A DNA stretch of 38,832 nt from Oscillospiraceae bacterium. GTDB taxonomy: Bacteria > Bacillota > Clostridia > Oscillospirales > SIG530. Of this stretch, positions 8,046 to 15,852 are shown one piece after another (positions within the stretch are counted from its first letter, which is position 1; every line of letters starts with the position of its first letter). Both the position numbers and the translations under genes were made by a program. The stretch covers positions 1 to 38,832 of the forward strand of contig SVND01000021.1 in assembly GCA_015067075.1 (NCBI GenBank), read 5' to 3'. The notes under the pieces are model-generated. The model worked only from the letters and a program-made list of their open reading frames with translations, had not been told where the DNA came from and searched no databases.

Positions 8046-8074
8046 TTGAAAAATTGCGCTGTATAGGGTATAAT
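8046..8074 (+). promoter_or_regulatory. sigma-A promoter for the SLOG-fold gene
   Basis: TTGAAA (8046-8051), exactly 17 nt, then TATAAT (8069-8074). The predicted leader is about 80 nt. TAATGGTTATAG (8071-8082) and CTATACCATTA (8118-8128) are complementary except for one extra T, so the leader could fold back on itself. Confidence 0.75.
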
Positions 8075-8161
8075 GGTTATAGAAAGTCGAAATAGTGTGC
8101 AGACACATAAAATTTGACTATACCATTAAATATATTCAGCATTTGATTTATGGGTGATGAG

Positions 8162-8512
8162 ATGAAGGTTGCAATCGTCGGTTCAAGACATACAAATAAA
8201 AGCACGCAGGAAATTTTCGATATAATCGACAAATACCTTCCCCGCGGCTGCTCAGAGATAGTCAGCGGCGGCGCAATCGGTATTGACACAGAAGCGGAAA
8301 AATATGCGAAAAAGTATAACATTCCCTTTACCTGCTTTCGACCCGATTATGATGCTCTTGGGAAAACAGCTCCCTTGGCACGCAATGATACGATAATCGA
8401 CTATGCCGATTACGTTATTGTTATATGGGATGGATCGTCACGCGGTTCAGCTTACGTTATAAAAAGATGTATTGCCGTTCAAAAACCGATGAAGGTTATA
8501 AATTTGCGATAA
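8162..8512 (+). CDS. small SLOG-fold nucleotide-binding protein (YspA/DUF2493-like)
   Basis: A 116-residue single-domain protein with the Rossmann-like SLOG fold related to DprA and lysine-decarboxylase-like (LOG) proteins. Visible motifs are MKVAIVGSR at the N-terminus, SGGAIGIDTEAEKYAKKY (GGA-GID nucleotide-binding loop) and RNDTIIDYADYVIVIWDG near the C-terminus. Relatives are thought to bind NAD-derived or nucleotide ligands, and some belong to defence systems, but no effector partner is next to it here, so a housekeeping role is equally possible. ATG 8162 is chosen because the fold begins there; an in-frame ATG at 8150 is also possible. It has its own promoter. Confidence 0.8.
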   Translation: MKVAIVGSRHTNKSTQEIFDIIDKYLPRGCSEIVSGGAIGIDTEAEKYAKKYNIPFTCFRPDYDALGKTAPLARNDTIIDYADYVIVIWDGSSRGSAYVIKRCIAVQKPMKVINLR

Positions 8513-8595
8513 AATAGTACAAAAAATCGCGAAAAAATATAATATTTATTCTTTGATTTAGTGTAAAATAAATGTAACATGATAAGAGGTGGCTT

Positions 8596-9909
8596 ATGGC
8601 TCAATCAGGAAAAACGAATACAGGTGTTGATATTGCGGCCCTTGATTTTGACTATAAGTTGGCTTGTAATACGGTAACGGCTTTCGTCCGCGCCTGTAAT
8701 GTGGGATGCACGATAATAGATGCGGAGGGCACGCTTGTTTTTGACGGCAAGTCTGCCGACGCGCGATGCGATTTTTGCAAAAGGCTTCAAAATATAACGG
8801 GGAATACTATCTCCTGCAGTAAAGCCCATCTTTACGGCTCGATGCAAGCGGAGCATTTCGGCGGTAAGTATATATACTTTTGCCCGTCGGGCATGGCGCA
8901 TTTTGCATGCCCCATAATGGTGCGCGGTGTTATGCGCGGAGCAATTATCGGCGGACCGCTTCTTATCGTTGATAAGGAAGAGTATATACTTGACGATATA
9001 ATTAAAAAGCATAATATCCCTGATGAGTATTATAAGGAATTTGAAAGCTTTTTCCTCGATACTGTCGTTGTCCCGCCCGATATGGTAAGCCATTATGCAA
9101 ACCTGCTCATGGCAGTTGCATCCTTTATCGGTCAGATAGAAACGACTCAGCTTTTGGATAACGAAAAAAATAACGAGCAGCAAAGCCGTATAAACGATTA
9201 TATCCAGATGCTCAAAGCGTCGTCAGGCGTTCACGGGATGAAAACTTCCTATCCTTTTGAGAAGGAAAAGGAGCTTATGCACTATATCGCCGAGGGCGAT
9301 AAGCAAAAGTCACAGGAGCTTTTAAACGAGATCTTAGGCCACGTTTTCTTTTCCAGCGGCGGCAAGTTCGACCTTGTAAAGGCTCGCGTTATGGAGCTTA
9401 TTGTAATGCTTTCCCGTGCGGCTGTTGAAGGCGGCGCAGACGTTGAGCAGATATTCGGTCTTAATTATCGTTACCTTAATGAGATAGATAAATTCAAAAC
9501 AGTTGAAGATATTTCATATTGGCTTTCAAAAATAATGGTCCGTTTTACAGATTTCGTGTTCAATTTCTCTGAAGTCAAGCATATGGACGTTATTTATAAG
9601 GCAGTTGACTACATAAAGCACCACTACAACGAGAAGATATCACTTGAGGAAGTTGCAAATTATGTTTTCCTTTCTCCGTCCTACTTCAGTAAGATATTCA
9701 AAAACGAGATGAATTGTAACTTTTCCACATATCTCAACGATTACCGCATCGAAAGAAGCAAAAAGCTTCTTTTGAACGATTCAATCAACCTTGTTGACAT
9801 TTCCGATATGGTAGGATTTGAGGATCAAAGCTATTTTTCAAAGGTGTTCAAAAAGGTCACGGGTGTAACTCCCGGAAAGTACCGCAAGGCGCGCGGTCAG
9901 CTTAAGTAA
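8596..9909 (+). CDS. PocR-domain sensor with AraC-type DNA-binding domain
   Basis: A 437-residue regulator. Residues about 15-180 form a PocR ligand-binding domain, including the Cys pattern C58-x2-C61, C74, C96 and C105 (CPSGMAHFACPI) and GVMRGAIIGGPL. A helical linker follows (180-330), then two AraC helix-turn-helices (about 335-434; ISLEEVANYVFLSPSYFSKIF and VDISDMVGFEDQSYFSKVF). PocR controls cobalamin-dependent propanediol use in Salmonella; similar domains occur widely in Clostridia next to corrinoid methyltransferase genes. The corrinoid protein 54 nt downstream on the same strand is the obvious target. AGAGGTGG lies just upstream of the ATG. The ligand is unknown: a methylated substrate, a diol or the cobamide itself are all possible. 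Confidence 0.9.
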   Translation: MAQSGKTNTGVDIAALDFDYKLACNTVTAFVRACNVGCTIIDAEGTLVFDGKSADARCDFCKRLQNITGNTISCSKAHLYGSMQAEHFGGKYIYFCPSGMAHFACPIMVRGVMRGAIIGGPLLIVDKEEYILDDIIKKHNIPDEYYKEFESFFLDTVVVPPDMVSHYANLLMAVASFIGQIETTQLLDNEKNNEQQSRINDYIQMLKASSGVHGMKTSYPFEKEKELMHYIAEGDKQKSQELLNEILGHVFFSSGGKFDLVKARVMELIVMLSRAAVEGGADVEQIFGLNYRYLNEIDKFKTVEDISYWLSKIMVRFTDFVFNFSEVKHMDVIYKAVDYIKHHYNEKISLEEVANYVFLSPSYFSKIFKNEMNCNFSTYLNDYRIERSKKLLLNDSINLVDISDMVGFEDQSYFSKVFKKVTGVTPGKYRKARGQLK

Positions 9910-9963
9910 AAATCCGCATTTAAGCGGTTAAAAATAATAATAATTTTTTGGAGGAAATAAAAT

Positions 9964-10605
9964 ATGAGCATTTTAACAGATATTTCTGAGGCATTACAGA
10001 GAGGTAAAGCTAAAATAGTTCAGGAGCACGTTCAGAAGGCTCTTGACGAAGGTATTGCCGCAAAGGAAATTCTTGATAACGGCTTGCTTGCAGGTATGGG
10101 CGTTATCGGTGAAAAGTTCAAGAACAACGAGGTTTATGTTCCCGAAGTTCTTATTGCTGCAAGAGCTATGTACGCAGGTATCAACATTCTTAAGCCCCTT
10201 CTTGCTACAGAGGGCGCAGAAGCTGTCGGAAGAGCTTGTATCGGTACTGTCCGCGGTGACCTTCACGATATCGGTAAGAACCTTGTAAAGATGATGCTCG
10301 AAGGCAAGGGCATTGAAGTTATCGACCTGGGCGTTGACGTAACTCCCGAGCAGTTTGTTAACACAGCTATTGAAAAGGATTGCCAGATCATCTGCTGCTC
10401 CGCTCTTTTGACAACGACTATGAACGTTATGAAGGAAGTCGTAGATCTCGCAAATGAAAAGGGTATCCGTGAAAAGGTAAAGATCATGGTTGGCGGCGCT
10501 CCCGTTACAGAGAACTTCTGCCAGTCCATCGGCGCTGATTGCTACACATCTGACGCTGCTTCCGCTGCAGACGCTGCTCTTGCTATTTGCAAGGAAATGA
10601 AATAA
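9964..10605 (+). CDS. corrinoid (B12-binding) methyl-carrier protein
   Basis: A 213-residue cobamide protein of the MtaC/MtbC/MttC type. It has an N-terminal four-helix cap (about 1-88) and a B12-binding Rossmann domain. The cobalt-ligand motif DLHDIG is at 99-104 (His101), SALL at 146-149 and VGGAPVTE near 175-182. Such proteins carry a methyl group between a substrate-specific methyltransferase and a corrinoid:folate or thiol methyltransferase. Neither enzyme, nor a reactivase, is adjacent. It follows the PocR/AraC regulator with a strong GGAGG site; codon choice (AAG, GTT, GGT, CTT) is more biased than in neighbours, suggesting high expression. A terminator follows directly. Confidence 0.93.
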   Translation: MSILTDISEALQRGKAKIVQEHVQKALDEGIAAKEILDNGLLAGMGVIGEKFKNNEVYVPEVLIAARAMYAGINILKPLLATEGAEAVGRACIGTVRGDLHDIGKNLVKMMLEGKGIEVIDLGVDVTPEQFVNTAIEKDCQIICCSALLTTTMNVMKEVVDLANEKGIREKVKIMVGGAPVTENFCQSIGADCYTSDAASAADAALAICKEMK

Positions 10606-10617
10606 GAAACTGTTTAC

Positions 10618-10656
10618 AAAAAACTCCCACAGAAATTTTTCTGTGGGAGTTTTTTT
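10618..10656 (+). terminator. terminator after the corrinoid protein gene
   Basis: CTCCCACAG (10624-10632) pairs with CTGTGGGAG (10641-10649); flanking AAA/TTT extends it and a run of seven T follows. The A-run on the other side lets it act for the convergent deacetylase-like gene. Confidence 0.9.
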
Positions 10657-10671
10657 AACAGCTTGCGCTTT

Positions 10672-12354
10672 TTATTTAGTGTATTTTACCGTTACAGCAT
10701 CGCCTTTTAATGTAAGAAGCTTTACCTTTTTGCCGCTGATCTCTCTTTCTTCAATGTGAGAAAGGCAAGCACTTGTGGAAATATTGCTTACGCCCAAGGG
10801 CAAAACTACTGTAAAATCACGTCCCGATGGATTTTTTACCGTAAATCCGTTTTCCGTGACGTTTTCAAAGGAGCATTTTGCTCTGTCATGCCACCAATAT
10901 GCAAGGTGGTCAGGCGTACAATAAACAACATTCCAGCCCTTTTCCTTGATATACGCCGTCGCATGGTCAAGCGCCTTAAGTGCAGGCTTTGAATCCATCC
11001 ATATATTCGAAATATAATGGGGGTGAATGAAAAGCTGGGATGTTCTTGCCTTTTCCTTCGCTTCATTGAGGTAGCCCTCAACCTTTTCAAATTCCCAAGG
11101 CTCGTCGTTATGTATACGCGGCTCGTAATATGTGGCGTAGACCTCGCAGAAGGGAAGCTCTGCGTTGCCGTGCTCCGCATCGTCCGCAACAAAGCGAGGG
11201 AAAGCCGAGCCGAAGGCATAGCCGATGATGTTGAAAGCGTTTATATCGCTATAATCAAGCTTTGTCTGAATTCTGTTGTTGTCGGCGATAGCGCCGCATT
11301 CTATCTGCATACGCCATCTGTCGTGGGTAGTACCATGCTGAATGACGCAGTGATTTACGGGGCAAACGCTCTTTACGCCGAAGGTCTGCTCATACATTTG
11401 CGTTTGAGTTTTATGTCCTTCAAGGGTATAGGGAAATTTTGTGAAATCGTAATGGATAGCAAAATCATGGCCGCGCTCGCGAATAGCATCAAACTGCTCC
11501 TTCGTCAAAACAAAGCCGCCCTCAAGACCGCAGGGCATAAGATTCATATGGTAAGGCAAGCCTCTTTCATACATCACATCGGACGCCACAAGGTCAATAT
11601 TCGTATCGCTTGCATCATCGTCGCCGCCCAGATAAATAACAAGCTCTGCCGCTTTGCCACCGTTGGGCTCAAGCTGGAAAATACGAGGCATACCTGCTTT
11701 TGTAAGCACATTCGTTATATATTCCATATAAACGTCGGCGTAAGCAATGGAATAATCGTACTCATACTCCAAAATGCAAGCATCGGGCACTCTGCCCATA
11801 TGGAAAACCTGGGTTGCCTTATCTGTGGGCTTACCGTCGCCCAAGGTCTTCAGCGATACGGGAAGGTCAAAGGTGAAATAATAAATATTTTCGCCAAGGC
11901 GCAACGCCGATGCATATTTTTCACCGTTTTTCGCCTTTATAAAGCCGTCCGACTGACCCTCATATCCCTCGGCAACGAAGAATTTATCAGTAAGCGGAAG
12001 CGGTGTTTCATCATTGAAGTAAAAATATCCCGCAATCTCATATTTACCAAGGGGTGCTTGAGGCTGAGAAAGATTCGGGAAAATCTTACCCTCCGTAGCA
12101 AAAGCAATAACTGTACAGCCCTTTTCAGCCGCTTTTGCAATTTCATCAGCGCATTTATCGGAAAGTACGTCGGACGCTGTAAAAATAACGTCGTTTCCTG
12201 AAAGCTTTCCGTCGACTATATCCTTTTCCGATATTTTTTCAGCAGTAAAGCCTAAGTTTTTAAGCATTACAGGGATATAGGAAGCGGAATAATCTTCGCC
12301 GTTTTGGTTTTTATTCTTATGAGCAAGCTCATCGTTGTAAATAAATATTTTCAT
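10672..12354 (-). CDS. NodB/polysaccharide-deacetylase-like protein with N-terminal GATase-like domain
   Basis: A 560-residue protein without signal peptide or transmembrane segment. Residues about 1-90 look like a class-I glutamine-amidotransferase/ThuA-like Rossmann domain (KIFIYNDE, NDVIFTASDVL, CTVIAFATEG). Residues 235-490 resemble a carbohydrate-esterase-4/NodB barrel: YLGGDDDASD (metal-binding Asp near 245-248), ERGHDFAIHYD (His301) and LFIHPHYISNIW. The second metal His of NodB, expected four residues after His301, appears to be Thr305, so catalysis may differ or be lost. It is the last gene of the oxidoreductase-permease cluster and probably acts on the same sugar. The start at 12354 avoids overlap with the permease gene and has GGTGA upstream. 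Confidence 0.65.
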   Translation of the reverse strand: MKIFIYNDELAHKNKNQNGEDYSASYIPVMLKNLGFTAEKISEKDIVDGKLSGNDVIFTASDVLSDKCADEIAKAAEKGCTVIAFATEGKIFPNLSQPQAPLGKYEIAGYFYFNDETPLPLTDKFFVAEGYEGQSDGFIKAKNGEKYASALRLGENIYYFTFDLPVSLKTLGDGKPTDKATQVFHMGRVPDACILEYEYDYSIAYADVYMEYITNVLTKAGMPRIFQLEPNGGKAAELVIYLGGDDDASDTNIDLVASDVMYERGLPYHMNLMPCGLEGGFVLTKEQFDAIRERGHDFAIHYDFTKFPYTLEGHKTQTQMYEQTFGVKSVCPVNHCVIQHGTTHDRWRMQIECGAIADNNRIQTKLDYSDINAFNIIGYAFGSAFPRFVADDAEHGNAELPFCEVYATYYEPRIHNDEPWEFEKVEGYLNEAKEKARTSQLFIHPHYISNIWMDSKPALKALDHATAYIKEKGWNVVYCTPDHLAYWWHDRAKCSFENVTENGFTVKNPSGRDFTVVLPLGVSNISTSACLSHIEEREISGKKVKLLTLKGDAVTVKYTK

Positions 12355-12382
12355 ATCATTCACCGTTTCGTTTAAATTTCTG

Positions 12383-13267
12383 TTATACAAGATTCATATA
12401 CTGACAGGCAATGGCTATTGCGCAAAAGACAAGGCTTACAGCCTCCTTCGGGCGTATTTTTTCCTTCATCTTTATGCAACCTACCAAAAGCGAGATCATT
12501 ATGGAAAGCGCTGTTATTACCGTAAACTGTGCCGCCGCGTTCATGAAATTCGTCAACAGGCTTATGGTGAAAAAGCAAACGCCGTTGCAAACGGCAATAC
12601 CGCATGCACCCGTTGCAAGGGCTTTAATATCTTTTTTCTCAATCTCGGTTTTTTTGCCTGTAATCGCCATTGCTCCGTATGCGATAATGCATATTACTGC
12701 GGCAAAAACGTAGGAAAAGAAGAAAAATGAATTTTCCCCTTCGCCGGGCATATTATGCTGCTGAAGCGTTATGGCGAAATCTATCGTTCCGTTGCCAAGG
12801 GAGGAAAGCACGGCAAAAATAAGCGCAATAACGGAGTTTTTACCGCCCTTAACGCCGATATTGATAAACACGATAACAGCTATCGCTAAAATCATACCGA
12901 TAAGCTGAACGATGTGAGGCTGTTGGTTTAAAAACAGCATCGACATTATAACGGGAAAAACAAAGCTGAGATTTACGATGATTATTGCGATGGAGTATGA
13001 ATTTGACTTCATGCTTTCAAGCAGGCAAAATCCGCATACCGCATAGGAAACACCTGCAAGCAGTGCAGGTAAAATAACCTGCGAGCTTGCATCTATACCG
13101 TCTGTGAGCAATGCGGCAACGCCGAAGACCACAGCCAGCGGCAAGTACCACAAAACGGGTACTATTGCCGATGCTGTTTTGTTATCGCACGCCGTAGATG
13201 CTTTTTTGTAAAAAACACCGCTCATGCCCGAGGTTATAACTGCCAGGGCAAGATAAATAAATTGCAT
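12383..13267 (-). CDS. EamA/DMT-family permease
   Basis: A 294-residue protein with about ten transmembrane helices in two EamA repeats (first half from IYLALAVITSGMSGVFYKK; second half from KNSVIALIFAVLSSLGNG). The substrate is unknown. It lies 22 nt after the Gfo/Idh/MocA gene and 28 nt before the deacetylase-like gene, so it is part of that operon; AGTAGG precedes the ATG. It is the only recognisable transporter in the cluster, making it the likely route for the substrate. A second DMT permease in the IclR divergon (3731-4591) has the same kind of context. Confidence 0.87.
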   Translation of the reverse strand: MQFIYLALAVITSGMSGVFYKKASTACDNKTASAIVPVLWYLPLAVVFGVAALLTDGIDASSQVILPALLAGVSYAVCGFCLLESMKSNSYSIAIIIVNLSFVFPVIMSMLFLNQQPHIVQLIGMILAIAVIVFINIGVKGGKNSVIALIFAVLSSLGNGTIDFAITLQQHNMPGEGENSFFFFSYVFAAVICIIAYGAMAITGKKTEIEKKDIKALATGACGIAVCNGVCFFTISLLTNFMNAAAQFTVITALSIMISLLVGCIKMKEKIRPKEAVSLVFCAIAIACQYMNLV

Positions 13268-13289
13268 TTAACCTACTCTGCCTCTCTTT

Positions 13290-14441
13290 TTACAGTCTGA
13301 AATCGGGGACGTCCAGAAGAATGCCGCCTTTTCTTGCGGATTCTGCCGCCAAAATAGCGGGAGCCGCTGTTTCAACTGCCTTATAAACGTCAAGGGGAGG
13401 ATCTGTATCATTGATGATAGCGTCGATGAAATAGGAAATGGGATAATAATCGGCGCCGCCATGTGTTGCGTTGCGGATAAATTCGGGCTCATCGGGATCA
13501 GCCGTACCCCAATCCATGCTTTGCCATTCGCCGCCTGCAGTATACTTTTTCATCGTATCAAGTGTGCTTCTGCAAGTTTCAACTGTAGCCTTTGTACCCT
13601 TAATCTGATACCAATGAGCGCCTGTATGTGCTTTTGGACCGTAGGGTACGGAAAAGCCCGCACGAAGGGAGAAGATCGTATCGTTTGTGTTATACATGAG
13701 CGCCGTCTGAAGATCACAAGCATCGTAGCTTGATTCAAGATAGCTGCCCTGCTTTGTGCCGATACAGCTTACCTTTGAAATACGGCCACCTGTTACGGAA
13801 AGGAGGGGAGAAAGCTCATGAGGCATATAGAAAATGGGCTCAAGGAATGTATAATAACGCCATGACTTTACATATCTGGGATCGTCAAGATCTTCTCTGC
13901 ACTTGGGATGTACGGCAAAATTTGTCTTTTTATCTCTCAAAAGATCCCATACGGGCTCAAAGTGGAGATATTCACCTTCTGCGTAATAGATCTTACCGAA
14001 GTCACCGTTTTCAGCCATTTTGCGCCAATGCTTAAAGAAATTCCAATAGCGAGCCTGCTCGCCGAGCTGATACTTGACGCCGTTTTTTCTTACGGCGCTG
14101 ACAAGCTTGTAGCACTGATCGATAGTGTAAGCGGCAGGAACTTCAGTCATAACGTGAATACCGCGGCTCATTGCATCAACGGCATAATCGACCTGAGCGT
14201 TGGGGTCCATGGCGATAAGGAGCGCATCCATTTTTGCTTCCTTCATCATTGCTTCATAGCTTGTATATGCCTTGACATTGCCGCCGTGATTTTTGTTAAA
14301 AGCAGCTGCAACATCTGCTGCGCGGTTTTCCGCTATATCAGCAAAAGCAACAAATTCGACCTGCGGATGCATACAGTAGCATTCAATAATACCCTGTGCA
14401 CGAGGGCCGACACCGAGATAACCTATACGTACTTTTTTCAT
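13290..14441 (-). CDS. Gfo/Idh/MocA-family oxidoreductase, paralogue 1
   Basis: A 383-residue NAD(P)-dependent sugar-oxidoreductase-like protein. The Rossmann motif GYLGVGPRAQG is at residues 7-17, and the alpha/beta C-terminal domain starts near 120. In this superfamily a Lys in the EKP motif contacts nicotinamide and substrate; here the motif is EVP (100-102), so that Lys is absent. Other candidate catalytic residues include GEQARYWNF and THGGADYYP. The protein is roughly 80% identical by eye to the neighbour encoded at 14572-15723, so they are tandem duplicates. It has its own promoter carrying a pair of AraC-type direct repeats. GAGGTG precedes the ATG. Substrate unknown. Confidence 0.9.
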   Translation of the reverse strand: MKKVRIGYLGVGPRAQGIIECYCMHPQVEFVAFADIAENRAADVAAAFNKNHGGNVKAYTSYEAMMKEAKMDALLIAMDPNAQVDYAVDAMSRGIHVMTEVPAAYTIDQCYKLVSAVRKNGVKYQLGEQARYWNFFKHWRKMAENGDFGKIYYAEGEYLHFEPVWDLLRDKKTNFAVHPKCREDLDDPRYVKSWRYYTFLEPIFYMPHELSPLLSVTGGRISKVSCIGTKQGSYLESSYDACDLQTALMYNTNDTIFSLRAGFSVPYGPKAHTGAHWYQIKGTKATVETCRSTLDTMKKYTAGGEWQSMDWGTADPDEPEFIRNATHGGADYYPISYFIDAIINDTDPPLDVYKAVETAAPAILAAESARKGGILLDVPDFRL

Positions 14442-14480
14442 AATAATACACCTCTTGATATTCGACTTATTGTCAGCTAT

Positions 14481-14509
14481 ATTATAATTGTATTTAGCGT
14501 AGATGGCAA
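14481..14509 (-). promoter_or_regulatory. promoter of Gfo/Idh/MocA paralogue 1
   Basis: On the minus strand, TTGCCA (plus 14504-14509), 17 nt, then TATAAT (plus 14481-14486). The predicted leader is about 33 nt. The -35 box overlaps the first base pairs of the direct repeat at 14508. Confidence 0.75.
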
Positions 14510-14545
14510 TACGATTTTGGACATAAAAAATACGAATTCGGACAT
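14508..14545. promoter_or_regulatory. AraC-type activator site, paired direct repeats (site B)
   Basis: AATACGATTTTGGACAT (14508-14524) and AATACGAATTCGGACAT (14529-14545) match at 15 of 17 positions and repeat every 21 bp, two turns of the helix. The proximal copy overlaps the -35 box by 2 bp. The same arrangement recurs at 15851-15887. The geometry is that of AraC-family half-sites, so the regulator at 15909 is the probable binder. Confidence 0.8.
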
Positions 14546-14571
14546 TTTTTAAAACTTATTTACTTTTTCGG

Positions 14572-15723
14572 CTAAATTCTGAAATCGGGGACGTCCAAAA
14601 GCACGCCGCCTTGTCTTGCCGACTGCGCCGCCAATATGGCAGGAGCGGCAGTTTCAACGGCCTTGTAAACGTCCATGGGCGGTTGTTTGTCGTTTAAAAT
14701 AGCGTCAATAAAATACATTATGGGATAATAATCAGTACCGCCGTGGCTTGAATTGCGTATATATTCGGGCTCGCTGTAATCGACAGTGCCCCAATCTGCC
14801 ATTTCCCAGCCCGTGTCCGCACGGTACAGCTTCATCGTGTCGAGGGTGCTTCGCGCAGTTTCCGCGCAGGCTTTAGTGCCCTTTATCTGATACCAATGGG
14901 AGCCTGTATCGCGCCTGTCACCTGTGGGCGAGGCGAAGCCTGCACGCAAAGCAAAGATAGTGTCGTTCGTGTTATACATAACAGCCGATTGAAGATCGCA
15001 CGCATCGTAGCTTGTTTCCGTGTAGCTTCCGCGTTTCGTGCCGATACAGCTCACCTTGCTTATCCTGCCGCCTGTAATTGATAAAAGGGGCGACAGCTCG
15101 TGAGGCAAATAATAGATAGGCTCTAAAAAGGTGCGGTAACGCCATGATTTTATGTAGCGGGGATCGTCGAGATCCTCTTTTGACTTGGGGTATACAACGT
15201 AATTGGTCTTTTTATCTCGCAAAAGATCCCAAACGGGCATATAGTGAGTGTATTCGCCCTCGACGTAGTATATCTTGCCGAACTCGTCATTTTCAGCCAT
15301 TTTGCGCCATTGCTTAAAAAAGTTGCAATAGCGGTTTTGCTCGCCAAGCTGATATTTTACTCCGTTTTTCCTTACGGCATTTACAAGCTTATAGCACTGG
15401 TCGATGGTGAACGCCGCAGGGACGTCGGTCATAACGTGGACGCCCTTGTCCATGGCGTCTACAGCGTAATCCACCTGCACGTCAGGATCCATGGCGATAA
15501 GAAGTGCATCCATTTTTGCTTCCTTCATCATCGCCTCATAGCTCGTATACGCTTTAACGCTTGCACCATGCTTTTTGTTATATTCAGCCGCCACACTTTC
15601 GGCGCGCCCTGCGGCAATATCCGCAAAAGCAACGAATTGCACCTGCTCGTGAAAGCTGTAGCATTCCATGAGTCCCTGTGCGCGCGGACCGACACCGAGA
15701 TAACCGATACGTACTTTTTTCAT
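14572..15723 (-). CDS. Gfo/Idh/MocA-family oxidoreductase, paralogue 2
   Basis: A 383-residue protein, collinear with and about 80% identical by eye to paralogue 1, beginning with the same MKKVRIGYLGVGPRAQG. The lysine of the usual EKP motif is again absent; the motif reads DVP instead. The two differ in scattered active-site-side positions (for example GEQNRYCNF here against GEQARYWNF), hinting at different substrates or stereochemistry rather than simple redundancy. A longer frame reaching 15792 exists, but 15723 gives the same length as the paralogue and has GGGGTG 6 nt upstream. This is the first gene of the leftward operon and is divergent from the AraC regulator. No terminator is obvious before paralogue 1, whose own promoter follows. 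Confidence 0.9.
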   Translation of the reverse strand: MKKVRIGYLGVGPRAQGLMECYSFHEQVQFVAFADIAAGRAESVAAEYNKKHGASVKAYTSYEAMMKEAKMDALLIAMDPDVQVDYAVDAMDKGVHVMTDVPAAFTIDQCYKLVNAVRKNGVKYQLGEQNRYCNFFKQWRKMAENDEFGKIYYVEGEYTHYMPVWDLLRDKKTNYVVYPKSKEDLDDPRYIKSWRYRTFLEPIYYLPHELSPLLSITGGRISKVSCIGTKRGSYTETSYDACDLQSAVMYNTNDTIFALRAGFASPTGDRRDTGSHWYQIKGTKACAETARSTLDTMKLYRADTGWEMADWGTVDYSEPEYIRNSSHGGTDYYPIMYFIDAILNDKQPPMDVYKAVETAAPAILAAQSARQGGVLLDVPDFRI

Positions 15724-15793
15724 ATCAACACCCCATGTTTTTTGCGTTATTTTTTGTTGAAATATAAAATTTTTTACTTTTTCATGATTCATC

Positions 15794-15821
15794 TTGACTT
15801 TTTTTACCGTTCTGTTATAAT
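15794..15821 (+). promoter_or_regulatory. promoter of the AraC-type regulator
   Basis: TTGACT (15794-15799), 16 nt, then TATAAT (15816-15821) with an upstream TG (extended -10). Transcription would run rightward through the divergent promoter and both AATACGA repeats, so the two promoters overlap and probably compete. Confidence 0.7.
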
Positions 15822-15824
15822 TAT

Positions 15825-15852
15825 ATTATATTCAAATTTTAAAATATTTCAA
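15825..15852 (-). promoter_or_regulatory. promoter of Gfo/Idh/MocA paralogue 2
   Basis: On the minus strand, TTGAAA (plus 15847-15852), 16 nt, then TATAAT (plus 15825-15830). The -35 box overlaps the proximal direct repeat by 2 bp, exactly as at paralogue 1. Confidence 0.7.

Noticed and set aside
8162-8512. SLOG protein as part of a defence system
   Set aside because: No effector, nuclease or transmembrane killer gene is adjacent and it has its own promoter, so there is no support beyond the fold.
9910-9945. terminator between the PocR regulator and the corrinoid gene
   Set aside because: The stem CCGC/GCGG is only 4 bp and has no proper T-tract, so read-through or a separate weak promoter is equally likely.
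11017-12201. 394-codon plus-strand open frame
   Set aside because: Fully antisense to the deacetylase-like gene, which has clear motifs, neighbours and coding composition; the plus frame has no start context.
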